Below are positions 7,950-15,789 of a stretch of DNA of 64,000 nucleotides, one piece after another. Every line of letters begins with the position of its first letter. Position 1 is the stretch's first letter. The translations under genes and the position numbers were made by a program. A model generated the notes under the pieces. That model saw only the letters and a list, made by a program, of their open reading frames with translations. It made no database searches and was not told the origin of the DNA. Source of the DNA: DATBGO01 sp963695645 (GTDB taxonomy: Bacteria; Actinomycetota; Actinomycetes; Streptosporangiales; Streptosporangiaceae); the NCBI GenBank assembly GCA_963695645.1, contig CAVOHC010000012.1:62001-126000 (forward strand), given 5' to 3'.

Positions 7950-8405
7950 ACGCTATCGAGCGCTCTAGTGCAACGGTCAATCACGGCCTGATCAACGCCC
8001 GGGACCGTCCCGCATGGCCGCCTGGGTCATGCCTCGGGCTACGGGCATGGCATCCTGCACCCGCCTCGGGGGCGGCTGCCACACACAGGCACCGGCGCGA
8101 CCGGGCGTCGGCTCACCATGCGGCCGCGGTCGGGCGCACACAGATCACGGGATCTGCACGATGCGAGTTGCACGAGGCCATGGGCCACACACTCGGGCGG
8201 CTCAAGACCGCCGCCGAGGCACTAGCAGCCAGCCATGATGATGCCCAGCCGGCCTGCGTTCCGCCCGGCGCCTGATCCGTCATCGCGGAGATCGCTTACC
8301 GGGCCGCGGGCGCCAGCCACCCGGGTGTCTGCCCTCGCGCATACCGCAGTAGCGTGCCAACCTTGGGGCATTGGCTCACCCGCGACTGTCCGGACCGGAG
8401 GCGTC
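7950..8405. other. Intergenic stretch, nothing supported
   Basis: An open frame (7946-8275, +) crosses this stretch but its composition and product look non-biological. A 13-base palindrome identical to one in the IS607 tail recurs at 8000-8012. Otherwise I see only the Shine-Dalgarno for the next gene at its right end. Confidence 0.4.
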
Positions 8406-8690
8406 ATGGCTGGGTACTTCGTTGCGAACTACACGATCACGAACCGGGCCGAGTACAAGAAGTACCTTGCGGCGGTCGGACCCACCCTGGAGGCCCACGG
8501 CGCCGAAAACATCGTCATCGACCGCGACTCCGAGCTGCTTGAAGGATCAGCCGGGCAGGTCACCGTCGTGCTGAGGTTCGCCACCAAGGCTGCGGCCGAG
8601 GCCTGGTACGAGTCGCCGGAATACCAGGCCATCAGGCACCTCCGCACGGACAACATCGACGGCGTCGGGGTCATCGCGCAGGGCAGATAG
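8406..8690 (+). CDS. DUF1330 family protein
   Basis: The 94-residue protein is a typical DUF1330 dimeric ferredoxin-like fold: MAGYFVANYTITNRAEYKKYLAAVGPTLEAHGA, then VVLRFATKAAAEAWYESPEYQAIRHLR. The family's function is unsettled; members resemble antibiotic-biosynthesis monooxygenase-fold proteins. The ATG at 8406 follows GGAGG by 4 bases and matches the family N-terminus, so longer upstream starts are rejected. It appears monocistronic. Confidence 0.85.
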   Translation: MAGYFVANYTITNRAEYKKYLAAVGPTLEAHGAENIVIDRDSELLEGSAGQVTVVLRFATKAAAEAWYESPEYQAIRHLRTDNIDGVGVIAQGR

Positions 8691-8938
8691 CCCGGCTCCA
8701 GGTCGAGTACCCGGTCACCGAGTGCACGACCGGCACGGACCTGACTGCTCCATGGCGTGCCTGAGATGAGACGAAGAAGGCGGCATCAGACAGCTTGGCG
8801 CTGGTCAAATAAGGCAGCGGGACCGATGCGCGCAGCGACCGCGGACATCAGAATGTTCGACGAGCCGTCAGGCGCGACTGACGGGTGCCTCACGGCGTCC
8901 TGACAATGCGTGGATGGGGTAACTGTTACTCTTACTAC

Positions 8939-8989
8939 ATGAGCACCGCCGCGTCTTTGGTGATGATGCCCCGCTTCCGGGGCCGCTGA
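8939..8989 (+). CDS. Putative 16-residue leader peptide with Met-Met, upstream of metG
   Basis: ATG 8939 opens the peptide MSTAASLVMMPRFRGR, stop at 8987-8989. Two adjacent Met codons (8963-8968) sit directly before the first strand of an RNA hairpin formed by the peptide's last codons. There is no Shine-Dalgarno; a TACTCT at 8927-8932 could serve as a -10 box and would place the transcript start near the ATG, so the ORF may be leaderless. Its position in front of a methionyl-tRNA synthetase gene fits a sensor of charged Met-tRNA. It is far shorter than any annotated gene and unproven. Confidence 0.5.
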   Translation: MSTAASLVMMPRFRGR

Positions 8990-9032
8990 CGCTACACGAA
9001 AGTTCGTTTCGAGGCCCTATGACGGGGCCTCG
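8968..9032 (+). promoter_or_regulatory. Predicted transcription attenuator of metG
   Basis: Three mutually exclusive stems can be drawn. Stem 1:2 is GCCCCG (8968-8973) with CGGGGC (8978-8983), a CTTC tetraloop. Stem 2:3 pairs GGGGCC (8979-8984) with GGCCCT (9013-9018). Stem 3:4, the terminator, is CGAGGCCC (9010-9017) with GGGCCTCG (9025-9032). A ribosome stalled on the Met codons would mask strand 1 and favour 2:3, which blocks the terminator. Confidence 0.5.
9010..9032 (+). terminator. Leader terminator hairpin of metG
   Basis: A perfect 8-bp stem with a 7-base loop is followed by ACTTATTT. The U content is modest, as is usual in high-GC actinobacteria. It lies 45 bases before the metG start codon, so only transcripts that pass it express the gene. 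Confidence 0.6.
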
Positions 9033-9077
9033 ACTTATTTGAGCGGGTCGGAGCCCCTGGCTTTGCTGGAGGTTCCG

Positions 9078-10595
9078 ATGAGCAGCTCGCACACCTACAT
9101 CACCACCACCATTCCCTACGTCAACGCCCGGCCGCACCTGGGCTTCGCGCTGGAGCTGGTCCAGGCCGACGTGCTGGCGCGTTATCACCGTCAGCGTGGT
9201 GATCAGGTTCGCTTCCAGACGGGCACCGATGACAACTCGCTGAAAAATGTGCTGGCCGCCGAGGCCGCAGGTCTTCCCGTCCAGGAATTCGTTGACCGAA
9301 ACGCCGCCGCGTTCACGGCCCTGGGCCAGCCACTCGGACTGTCGGTTAATGATGTGATCCGCACGAGCCGTGATCCCCGGCACCGGCCAGGGGTAGAGCG
9401 GTTGTGGCAGGACTGCGCCAGCGCAGGCGATCTTTACCGCAGGCATTACGAAGGGCTCTACTGCGTCGGCTGCGAGCGGTTCTACTCACCAGAGGAACTG
9501 CGTGACGGCCGGTGCCCCGACCATGGCACCGTCCCCGATCAGGTGGCGGAGCAGAACTGGTTCTTCCGTCTCTCCCGCTACGCCGGCCAGCTCCAGGACG
9601 TGATCGGCAGCGGGAGGCTGCGGATCGAGCCAGCCGAGCGGCGCAACGAGGTCCTCAGCTTCATCCGCGGCGGCCTGGAAGACTTCTCCATCTCCCGGTC
9701 CACAGCCCGCGCGCACGGCTGGGGCATCCCGGTCCCCGGCGACTCAGGCCAGGTCATCTATGTCTGGTGGGACGCGCTGGTCAACTACATCACCGCGCTC
9801 GGCTTCGGCACAGACGCCGCGGACTACCAGCGGTGGTGGACAGGCAGCAGCCGCCGGATCCACCTGGTGGGCAAGGGCGTACTCCGGTTTCACGCGGTGT
9901 ACTGGCCCGCCATGCTGCTATCGGCCGGGCAGCCCTTGCCCACCGACATCCTGGTGCATGACTACCTCACCATCGGCGGCCAGAAGATAAGCAAATCCCG
10001 GGGGACCACCGCCGACCCCGCCGGGCTGACCAGAACCTACGGCACCGACGCGGTCCGATGGTGGCTGCTGCGAGAAGTGCCCCGCGTCGCAGACGCCGAC
10101 TTCACCGTCGAACGGCTCACCGCCCGGACCAACAACGAACTCGCCAACGGCCTGGGCAACCTCGTCAACCGGGTCGTATCCATGATCCACCGATACCGCG
10201 GCGGATACCCGCCCGACACCAGCGACATCGCGCCCGGCAGCGAGGAACTCAGCACAGCCTGCCGCCATGCGCCCGATCTCATCCAGGCAGCCCTGGCCAG
10301 ATTCGACTTCCGGCCCGGCACCGCAGCGGTCTGGGCGATCACCGATGCAGCCAACCGCTACATTAACCACATCCAGCCATGGCAGCTCGCCAAGTCCGAG
10401 CGCGGCGGCGACAATGGCGCTGCGCGCCAGCTAGACAGCGTGCTCGCCACCCTGATCCAGGCCACCAGGACGCTCGCCGACAACCTGGCGCCCTTCCTGC
10501 CAGGAACGGCAGCCCGCATCACCCGGCAATGCGCCACCACCAACGGACGGCTCCCCGAACCTCACCCGCTCTTCGAAAAAATCGCCATCCTATGA
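9078..10595 (+). CDS. metG: Methionyl-tRNA synthetase
   Basis: This class I aminoacyl-tRNA synthetase of 505 residues charges tRNA-Met in the cytoplasm. The HIGH-type signature is PHLGF near residue 18 and the KMSKS-type loop is KISKS; the anticodon-binding alpha-helical domain follows (RTNNELANGLGNLVNRV). The knuckle insert has CVGC and a later RCPDH, so only three cysteines plus a histidine are visible and zinc binding is doubtful. No C-terminal tRNA-binding (Arc1p-like) domain is present. The ATG at 9078 follows GGAGG by 5 bases. The gene stands alone, and the upstream attenuator suggests control by Met-tRNA charging. It may be a second metG rather than the housekeeping copy. Confidence 0.9.
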   Translation: MSSSHTYITTTIPYVNARPHLGFALELVQADVLARYHRQRGDQVRFQTGTDDNSLKNVLAAEAAGLPVQEFVDRNAAAFTALGQPLGLSVNDVIRTSRDPRHRPGVERLWQDCASAGDLYRRHYEGLYCVGCERFYSPEELRDGRCPDHGTVPDQVAEQNWFFRLSRYAGQLQDVIGSGRLRIEPAERRNEVLSFIRGGLEDFSISRSTARAHGWGIPVPGDSGQVIYVWWDALVNYITALGFGTDAADYQRWWTGSSRRIHLVGKGVLRFHAVYWPAMLLSAGQPLPTDILVHDYLTIGGQKISKSRGTTADPAGLTRTYGTDAVRWWLLREVPRVADADFTVERLTARTNNELANGLGNLVNRVVSMIHRYRGGYPPDTSDIAPGSEELSTACRHAPDLIQAALARFDFRPGTAAVWAITDAANRYINHIQPWQLAKSERGGDNGAARQLDSVLATLIQATRTLADNLAPFLPGTAARITRQCATTNGRLPEPHPLFEKIAIL

Positions 10596-10669
10596 CCAGG
10601 GAATCACGCACGAGCCAGGTGCGGCAGGTCTTCCCTTCAAGATACTGCGGGGGGTCGGGGTAGACCTGG

Positions 10670-11269
10670 TCAGACAGCCGACGCTTGAGCTGCAGGTCGG
10701 CCGTAGGTCACGGCCTCGCGCACCTCCTGGGGCAGTGACTGGGCGAGTTGCGCGTCGGGCTGAGCGCCGAGGGAGTCGTTGATCGTGGAGAACGCCAGGC
10801 GAAGGGCCACGAAGGCGGTGATGGCGAAGATCTGCCCGTCGCCGAGCCCGGTGTCGCGGAGCGCCTGGATGTCGGCGGGCGTCGTCGCGTTCGGGTCGCT
10901 GGCGACCTTCCGGGCCCACACGGCCATGGCCTTTTCCTGGTCCGTCAGCCCGGCGTCGCTACCAGTGAGAACCCCCGCCGCGAGAGCGGCGTCCGACGCC
11001 TTGCCCAGCTTCCCGCCCCACGCCAGCGAGCAGTAGGAGTCACCGAGGGCCGAGGCGGCGGCGGTCACCAAGATCCCGCGCTGGCGGAAGTTCAGACCGC
11101 TCGGCGTGAAGGCCTCAGACATCAGCTCGAATAGCTGGTTCAGGGTGCCTGGCTGGTGCGCCCACAATCGGGACGCGTTCCACACGTAGCCGCCGTCTGC
11201 GAGGTCTTCATCGTAGAGGGCCTGCACTGGGGGGGACGCCGGGGGTTCTTCGAGAAAGCTGCCGGTCAT
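10670..11269 (-). CDS. Carboxymuconolactone decarboxylase/AhpD-like protein
   Basis: The 199-residue helical protein resembles the CMD/AhpD family. Its core has LNFRQRGILVTAAASALGDSYCSLAWGGKLGKASD, where AhpD-type proteins carry CxxC and a following His. Only one Cys is present here and the first of the pair is Ser, so alkylhydroperoxidase chemistry through a disulfide is unlikely. It overlaps the upstream methyltransferase by 4 bases (ATGA), showing translational coupling. Function unknown; a binding or redox role is possible. Confidence 0.75.
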   Translation of the reverse strand: MTGSFLEEPPASPPVQALYDEDLADGGYVWNASRLWAHQPGTLNQLFELMSEAFTPSGLNFRQRGILVTAAASALGDSYCSLAWGGKLGKASDAALAAGVLTGSDAGLTDQEKAMAVWARKVASDPNATTPADIQALRDTGLGDGQIFAITAFVALRLAFSTINDSLGAQPDAQLAQSLPQEVREAVTYGRPAAQASAV

Positions 11270-12084
11270 GCGCGTTCTGCTCCTTCGGGCTTGCGGGCCA
11301 GGTAGCCCACGACGCTAATCTCGGCCCGGAGCGGCAAGCCGTCTCGTAGCTGCCCCTGAGCTTGCTCGACGGCCGCGCGATGGAACTCGGCCTCGCCGAC
11401 GTTCTGGATGGCCTCATACGCGGGCCCGGTAGAGGCCAGCGCACGCGCGTACAGTTCCGGGTCCGCGAACTCCCAGGCGAACGGAACGTCCAGGCGCTCA
11501 ACATCGAGGAATCCATAGGACTGCAGGAGCTGCTCACCCGCACCAGGCCGGCCCAGCGACACCATCACCGCCTGGTTGTCGACCTTCGCCGCCGCAGCAA
11601 GGCGGAACGGTGCCAGCGCCCAGGCTCCAGGAGAGACCTTCAGGTGACCCCACACCGTTATGCCGGCCCGTCCGCCAGGGCGAAGGACCCGGTGTATCTC
11701 GGCAACCGCGTCTGGTGTGGTGCCCCAGATCCCCCGGAAGCTGGTGACGACGTCGAACGCCGCCGGGTCCCACGGCAGGGCGTGCATATCGCCGACCCTG
11801 ATGTCGCATTCCGGGTTCCGGTCCCGGGCCACCGCGACCAGCCTGGCCGAAGCATCGATACCAGAGCAGGAAGCGCCGCGCAGGCGAGCCAGCTCGACCG
11901 CGAGCCCGGACCCGCAAGCCACGTCGAGCAGCCGGTCTCCGGCATCGACGCCGAGCCGGTGGTGCACAGCGACGTACTCCCGGCAGTTGCCCGGCTCGCT
12001 GAGCGCGGCGAAGTCCACCGCCTTACGGCCCCACCCCTCGTCCACCATCGCCCACCGGGGAAAGCCTGCGCCCGGCCTCGTCAT
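11266..12084 (-). CDS. Class I SAM-dependent methyltransferase
   Basis: The SAM-binding motif I is LLDVACGSGLAVELARLRGA (about residues 52-71). It is followed by an acidic loop in GIDASARLV, motif II in HALPWDPAAFDVVTSFRGIW and motif III in VLRPGGRAGITVWG, a UbiE-like layout. The substrate is unknown. It is coupled by 4-base overlap to the CMD-like gene downstream and by a 4-base overlap to the TetR relic upstream, which may once have controlled the pair. Confidence 0.85.
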   Translation of the reverse strand: MTRPGAGFPRWAMVDEGWGRKAVDFAALSEPGNCREYVAVHHRLGVDAGDRLLDVACGSGLAVELARLRGASCSGIDASARLVAVARDRNPECDIRVGDMHALPWDPAAFDVVTSFRGIWGTTPDAVAEIHRVLRPGGRAGITVWGHLKVSPGAWALAPFRLAAAAKVDNQAVMVSLGRPGAGEQLLQSYGFLDVERLDVPFAWEFADPELYARALASTGPAYEAIQNVGEAEFHRAAVEQAQGQLRDGLPLRAEISVVGYLARKPEGAERA

Positions 12085-12470
12085 CGCTGCTCCCTTCGCG
12101 CCGGCCGGTCCTCCGCTGCGCTGGTCTCACCGGTCTGCGGGGCCGGCCGCCGCCGGGTGCGCCTGCCAGCAAGGGTAGTTTCGCTGACAAGGCGGCCCTG
12201 GACGGCGCGGCGGGCCCGGCTGAGGTGGCCCGGATCGGCGTCCAGGTGGTAGTTCCATTTTGCCGTCAGCAACGCGCCCTCCAGCTCGAAGGCCAGCAGC
12301 CGCGGGTCGCTGCCGGCGCGCAGCTGTCTTTGTGCCCGGGTGTCCTGCGCCGCCCGCTCCAAGGTACTCATCCACTCATGCTGGCACTCGGCGATACGGC
12401 CGCGGAACGGTCCTGGCGCCTTGCAATCGAACTCGGCCATGGCGGAGGCGAAGAAGCATTCCCCGGAAAT
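12081..12470 (-). pseudogene. TetR-family regulator, C-terminal half only
   Basis: The frame reads GECFFASAMAEFDCKAPGPFRGRIAECQHEW and later LLAFELEGALLTAKWNYHLDADP, the ligand-binding half of a TetR regulator. The N-terminal DNA-binding helices are absent, and an in-frame stop (12471-12473) precedes the preserved part. An ATG at 12440 could express 119 residues without the HTH. The promoterless remnant abuts the methyltransferase gene it probably used to regulate. Confidence 0.75.
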
Positions 12471-12657
12471 TTACCGGCGGGCGCCCAGAGTCGATGCGGA
12501 AATGGCACGGCGACACACGCAGAGCTTGAAGGCCGAGCCAAGCGGCGCCGCGGCGCCGGGGTCGATGCCGTGCACCGGCTGGCAGGAGCCGCTGGTGAGG
12601 TTGGCGACGAGCAACCGGACCTCGGGTGCGACCGATCGGATGGCGGCGTCGACCCCG
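12471..12657 (-). pseudogene. Fragment of a class A beta-lactamase-like serine hydrolase
   Basis: Translation on the minus strand gives VDAAIRSVAPEVRLLVANL, then HGIDPGAAAPLGSAFKL, ending in a stop at 12471-12473. The SAFK tetrad is the SxxK active site of the penicillin-binding/beta-lactamase fold in secreted actinobacterial hydrolases. Only about 60 codons remain, between the methyltransferase stop and the TetR relic. It is a deletion remnant. Confidence 0.65.
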
Positions 12658-13275
12658 CTATGGAGACATTGCGGTGCCGAGGGAGTCGGCGCCCGCGAAT
12701 TTCGGGGCTCCCTTCTCGTAGAAGACGTCGAGCTCTTGGATGATGAAGCCTGCAGTCGTCAGCAGGTCGATGATGGGCCGGGTGAAGTGGCATCCGCCAG
12801 CTATCCGCTGCTCCAGCGGGTCGAGGCGCCGTTGCCAGCGGCGGACCCGCTCATCGGGGGCCAGCCCGTGCTCGAGGAAGTGCAGGGTCCCGCCGGGCTT
12901 GAGGACCCGCCGCACCTCGGCGAGGGCGGCGGTGACGTCGGGGATCGTGCACAGCGTCCACGTGGACAGGGCGGCGTCATAGCTGTAATCGGCGAAGGGC
13001 AGTGACTGGCCGTCCAGCCCGGACCGCCGCACCGGGACGGCCGTCGCCCTGAGGCGCCTGGCGGCCAGCTTCCAGCCGACGTCGGAGGGCTCGACCGCGG
13101 CAACCCGGATGACGGCCGCCGGGTAGAAGGGAACGTTGAGTCCCGAGCCGAAGCCGATCTCGAACACGTCCCCCGCGAGGCTCCCGCAGACCCGACGTCG
13201 CAGCGGCTCGACCGTCTCGGTGCCGCATGCGACGTTGAGGATCCGCGGGAGGACTCGCTCGCCATAAAATCCCAT
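12658..13275 (-). CDS. Class I SAM-dependent methyltransferase (UbiE/PMT-like)
   Basis: From ATG 13275 (GGAGG 6 bases upstream) the protein has 205 residues. It begins MGFYGERVLPRILNVACG, has SAM motif I in VFEIGFGSGLNVPFYP, EPSDVGWKLAARR, motif II in LPFADYSYDAALSTWTLCTI and motif III in VLKPGGTLHFLEHGL, then ends KGAPKFAGADSLGTAMSP as in close actinobacterial relatives. This subgroup resembles phospholipid N-methyltransferases; the substrate is not proven. A longer in-frame start at 13437 adds 54 low-complexity residues and is rejected. Confidence 0.85.
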   Translation of the reverse strand: MGFYGERVLPRILNVACGTETVEPLRRRVCGSLAGDVFEIGFGSGLNVPFYPAAVIRVAAVEPSDVGWKLAARRLRATAVPVRRSGLDGQSLPFADYSYDAALSTWTLCTIPDVTAALAEVRRVLKPGGTLHFLEHGLAPDERVRRWQRRLDPLEQRIAGGCHFTRPIIDLLTTAGFIIQELDVFYEKGAPKFAGADSLGTAMSP

Positions 13276-13492
13276 TGCCGCCTCCTCACCTGCCACGATA
13301 TTTCGTTCGGTTTGTTCCTCCTGGTTGGCGGACTCGCCGGGCGCCTGGAGGGCGGCGCGGCGAGCCGTGGGATATCGGCCGGCCGCAGCCGGCACTTGGC
13401 GCGCGCCAGGCCCGGCGGCCGACTTCGCCTCGGTCAAGGGAGCTGCTGGCCCGACCGCAGCGGCTCACGCTTGCTTAGTACACACTGAGGCA

Positions 13493-13948
13493 ATGATCCG
13501 GCCTGGCGCGCTTGCCGACCTCCCGGCCGCAGCGGAGGTCTATCGCAGCGCCTCGTTGTCCAATGCAGGCGACCGCGACAACCTGCTGGCCCATCCGGAG
13601 TACCTGATCCTAGCGCCGGAGGGACTGGCCGAGGGCCGCACTCATGTCGCAGAAGAGGACGGCTCACTGGTTGGCTTCGCCACCTGGATCGAAGCCGGCG
13701 GCACCGTCGAATTGGAAGACCTCTTCGTGCACCCTGCCTGGATGAGGCGTGGCATTGCCACGGCACTCGTTAACCGCATCGCCGAGGTTCTGCGACTACG
13801 GGGCGTGGAGCGCCTGGAAGTGACCGCCAACCCTCATGCGCTTGGGTTTTACAGCGCCGTTGGCTTCATCGAATGCGGCGCTGCAGCGACGGACTTTGGC
13901 ACCTCGCCCCGTATGGTGCTAGCGATCCAATTTCTGCCGTTGAAATGA
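13493..13948 (+). CDS. GNAT-family N-acetyltransferase
   Basis: The 151-residue protein is a single GNAT domain: MIRPGALADLPAAAEVYR at the N-terminus, VELEDLFVHPAWMRRGIATALVNRI (acetyl-CoA pyrophosphate-binding loop R-R-G-I-A), and the C-terminal NPHALGFYSAVGF. It would acetylate an amine-containing small molecule or protein; the acceptor is unknown. ATG 13493 begins the domain; a long upstream extension to 13325 lacks family support. It is transcribed divergently from the methyltransferase, with about 217 bases between the starts. Confidence 0.85.
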   Translation: MIRPGALADLPAAAEVYRSASLSNAGDRDNLLAHPEYLILAPEGLAEGRTHVAEEDGSLVGFATWIEAGGTVELEDLFVHPAWMRRGIATALVNRIAEVLRLRGVERLEVTANPHALGFYSAVGFIECGAAATDFGTSPRMVLAIQFLPLK

Positions 13949-14087
13949 TCAGGCGCTACCCAGGCGGCAGCAAACGCGGATGACGCGGCAGCTCCGGACA
14001 GGACATGGTGCCCTACCCGAACCCGCTCGACAAGATCGTCATGCCCTCGGCGCACTGGGAGCGGCAAGAGCGGGTGATATCTGGTGG

Positions 14088-14813
14088 TCAGGGGATCGCG
14101 GCGGCCTGGGCGACCGGGCCGGCGAGCGCGCTGGCCCAGGCGCTGTACCCCTTGCTGGATGGATGGAAGCCATCCGCAGCGAAGAAGCCGCTGCCGATCA
14201 TCTGAGGGTCCACTTGCACGTGCCGGCCTGCGGCCGCCCGCCGCAGCGTGTGGTCCATCGCCCGGGCCCGCACGGCCATCACGGCACGCATCGGCTGCGG
14301 CAGCGCGGGGAACCGGTTCACCGGCGCCATCCCGCAGACGATGACCGGAACGGGGCCGGCCGTCTCGCCGATCGCGGCCAGCAGGGCCGCGACGTCGTGA
14401 TCCCAGTCGCGGAGCCGCCGCATGTTCTTCAGGTCATTGACCCCGATCAGCACCACCACAACGTCCGGCCGCCAGCTGCCCTCGACCAGGCGCGGCACCA
14501 GGTCGCGCGCGGTCCTTGCGGTGGCGCCGCTGCGGGCCACCGCCCGCCAGGACACCTCGCGGCCGGTCCGCCGGGCGATGGCCGCGCCGAGCATACCCGC
14601 CAGCGCATCCCGGTGGCATGCGGCGCCAACTCCGGCAGCGGTGGAGTCGCCGAATACGGCCAGCCGCACGGCGGGAGGAGCGCCGGCAGCGGTCCCGGCG
14701 GGATCGGCTGCCTCCGGCAGCCTCGGAAGGCGGTGCCGCAATCCTCGGCCCTGGTAGATCAGCACCGGGGCCAGCACGTATGCCAGCGGCTGCAGCGCAC
14801 GAGCCAGGTCCAT
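14088..14813 (-). CDS. SGNH/GDSL-family hydrolase
   Basis: The 241-residue protein has the SGNH blocks: GDSTAAGVG (nucleophile Ser), VVVVLIGVNDLKNM (Asn/Asp block III) and DGFHPSSKGY (catalytic Asp-x-x-His). The first 20 residues are hydrophobic (LAYVLAPVLIYQG), suggesting membrane anchoring or export. Such enzymes hydrolyse esters of lipids or acylated sugars. ATG 14813 is preceded by GGGAGGGG; a longer frame to 15038 is rejected. Confidence 0.85.
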   Translation of the reverse strand: MDLARALQPLAYVLAPVLIYQGRGLRHRLPRLPEAADPAGTAAGAPPAVRLAVFGDSTAAGVGAACHRDALAGMLGAAIARRTGREVSWRAVARSGATARTARDLVPRLVEGSWRPDVVVVLIGVNDLKNMRRLRDWDHDVAALLAAIGETAGPVPVIVCGMAPVNRFPALPQPMRAVMAVRARAMDHTLRRAAAGRHVQVDPQMIGSGFFAADGFHPSSKGYSAWASALAGPVAQAAAIP

Positions 14814-15109
14814 GCCCCTCCCTGCTCGATCACATGTTAAGCACTGAGAGAGCCCGCCGAACACCTCGACCGAGCCTGCCGGTCTCCAGCCGTGAGGCAA
14901 GTAAATGTAGCCGCCGACCGGGACGCAGTTGGGACACGCTGGGACGTGATGATCTTGCAATGCGCGAGCCGCGGGCAGCGGGCGGTCGTTTTGGCGGCTG
15001 CGGGGCCCGCCGCCGCTCGGTGCGGGTATGGACGGCAACGGTATGGGCTGTCATCATCTGCGAAAGCCCGGCCCGAGCCGGGACATGCGCAAAAGGGGAG
15101 GTACCCGTC
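14814..15109. other. Divergent intergenic region
   Basis: This holds the promoters of the SGNH hydrolase (-) and the secreted protein (+). I see the two Shine-Dalgarno sequences at its ends but no confident promoter hexamers or repeats. Confidence 0.3.
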
Positions 15110-15625
15110 ATGATGAAGTTCAAGAACAAGGTTCTCGCGGCCGCGAGTATGGCCCTGGCTGCGGGGACCGTCGCTGTCGCGGGCCTGACGGCCGCGAGCG
15201 CCAGCCCGGCCGCCCGGCCGAGCCTCACCCGGATCGAGCACTTCCAGCTCATGACCACATCGGCGACCTCGAACAGGGAGAGCATCATCGCGACCGGAGG
15301 CGTGTTTACCGCCGGCGGCGTCAACTTCCAGGGCAACAAGGTCGACAGGGCCGTGTTCCCCGGCGGAACGTTCAAGATCGCGCATTCCAGCGGCACCGGC
15401 AAGCAGGTCTTCAACCCTAAGACCTGCCTGAACGTGATCAACTTGCATGGCACGTACAAGCTGGGCCACGGCACCGGCAAGTACAAGGGCATCAGCGGTC
15501 ACGGCAAATATCAGCTGAGCATCTTGTTCGTCGGCGCCCGTAATTCGAACGGCAAGTGCTCCCAGACAAAGCCACCGGTGGCGTTCCAGCAGATCATCAA
15601 GGCCCAAGGGCCGGCGCATCTGTAG
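15110..15625 (+). CDS. Secreted beta-barrel (AOC/dirigent-like) protein
   Basis: A Sec signal peptide (MMKFKNKVLAAASMALAAG to ASASP) leads a mature domain of about 140 residues. The mature part is rich in Gly-Thr strands: GGVFTAGGVNFQGN, VFPGGTFKIAHSSG, then LHGTYKLGHGTGKYKGISGHGKY. This pattern resembles the allene-oxide-cyclase/dirigent-like barrel seen in exported actinobacterial proteins. Two mature Cys residues (KTCLNV, GKCSQ) could pair. Shine-Dalgarno GGGGAGG supports ATG 15110. Function unknown. Confidence 0.75.
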   Translation: MMKFKNKVLAAASMALAAGTVAVAGLTAASASPAARPSLTRIEHFQLMTTSATSNRESIIATGGVFTAGGVNFQGNKVDRAVFPGGTFKIAHSSGTGKQVFNPKTCLNVINLHGTYKLGHGTGKYKGISGHGKYQLSILFVGARNSNGKCSQTKPPVAFQQIIKAQGPAHL

Positions 15626-15789
15626 CACTCCGGCTGCTGGCGCTATCGGCGCCAGGTAGGCATTGGCAGGCATGCTCAGCAGGCTGACGGTCCCGTTCGA
15701 GCCGGGCCATGCCGCGGTGCGGCGCATGGCTGCTTGTTGGGAGCTGGTATCGGGCTGGGGAGCCCTGGGGTGGCCGGGAAGGAGACGTC

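Larger units (their letters stand above)
6533..7960 (+). mobile_element. IS607-family element, decayed
   Basis: The element holds an apparently intact serine transposase gene (tnpA) overlapping by 4 bases a badly damaged tnpB. It ends in a structured GC-rich tail where IS607/TnpB elements encode their guide RNA. The exact termini are not marked by inverted repeats, as is normal for IS607, so the boundaries given are approximate. Confidence 0.75.

Noticed and set aside
7946..8275. 109-codon open frame after the IS607 element
   Set aside because: No Shine-Dalgarno, low-complexity product and no family resemblance.
13949..14087. Short open frame starting MVPYPNPLDKIV (14005)
   Set aside because: It overlaps the 3' end of the SGNH hydrolase gene and has no Shine-Dalgarno or homologous motif.
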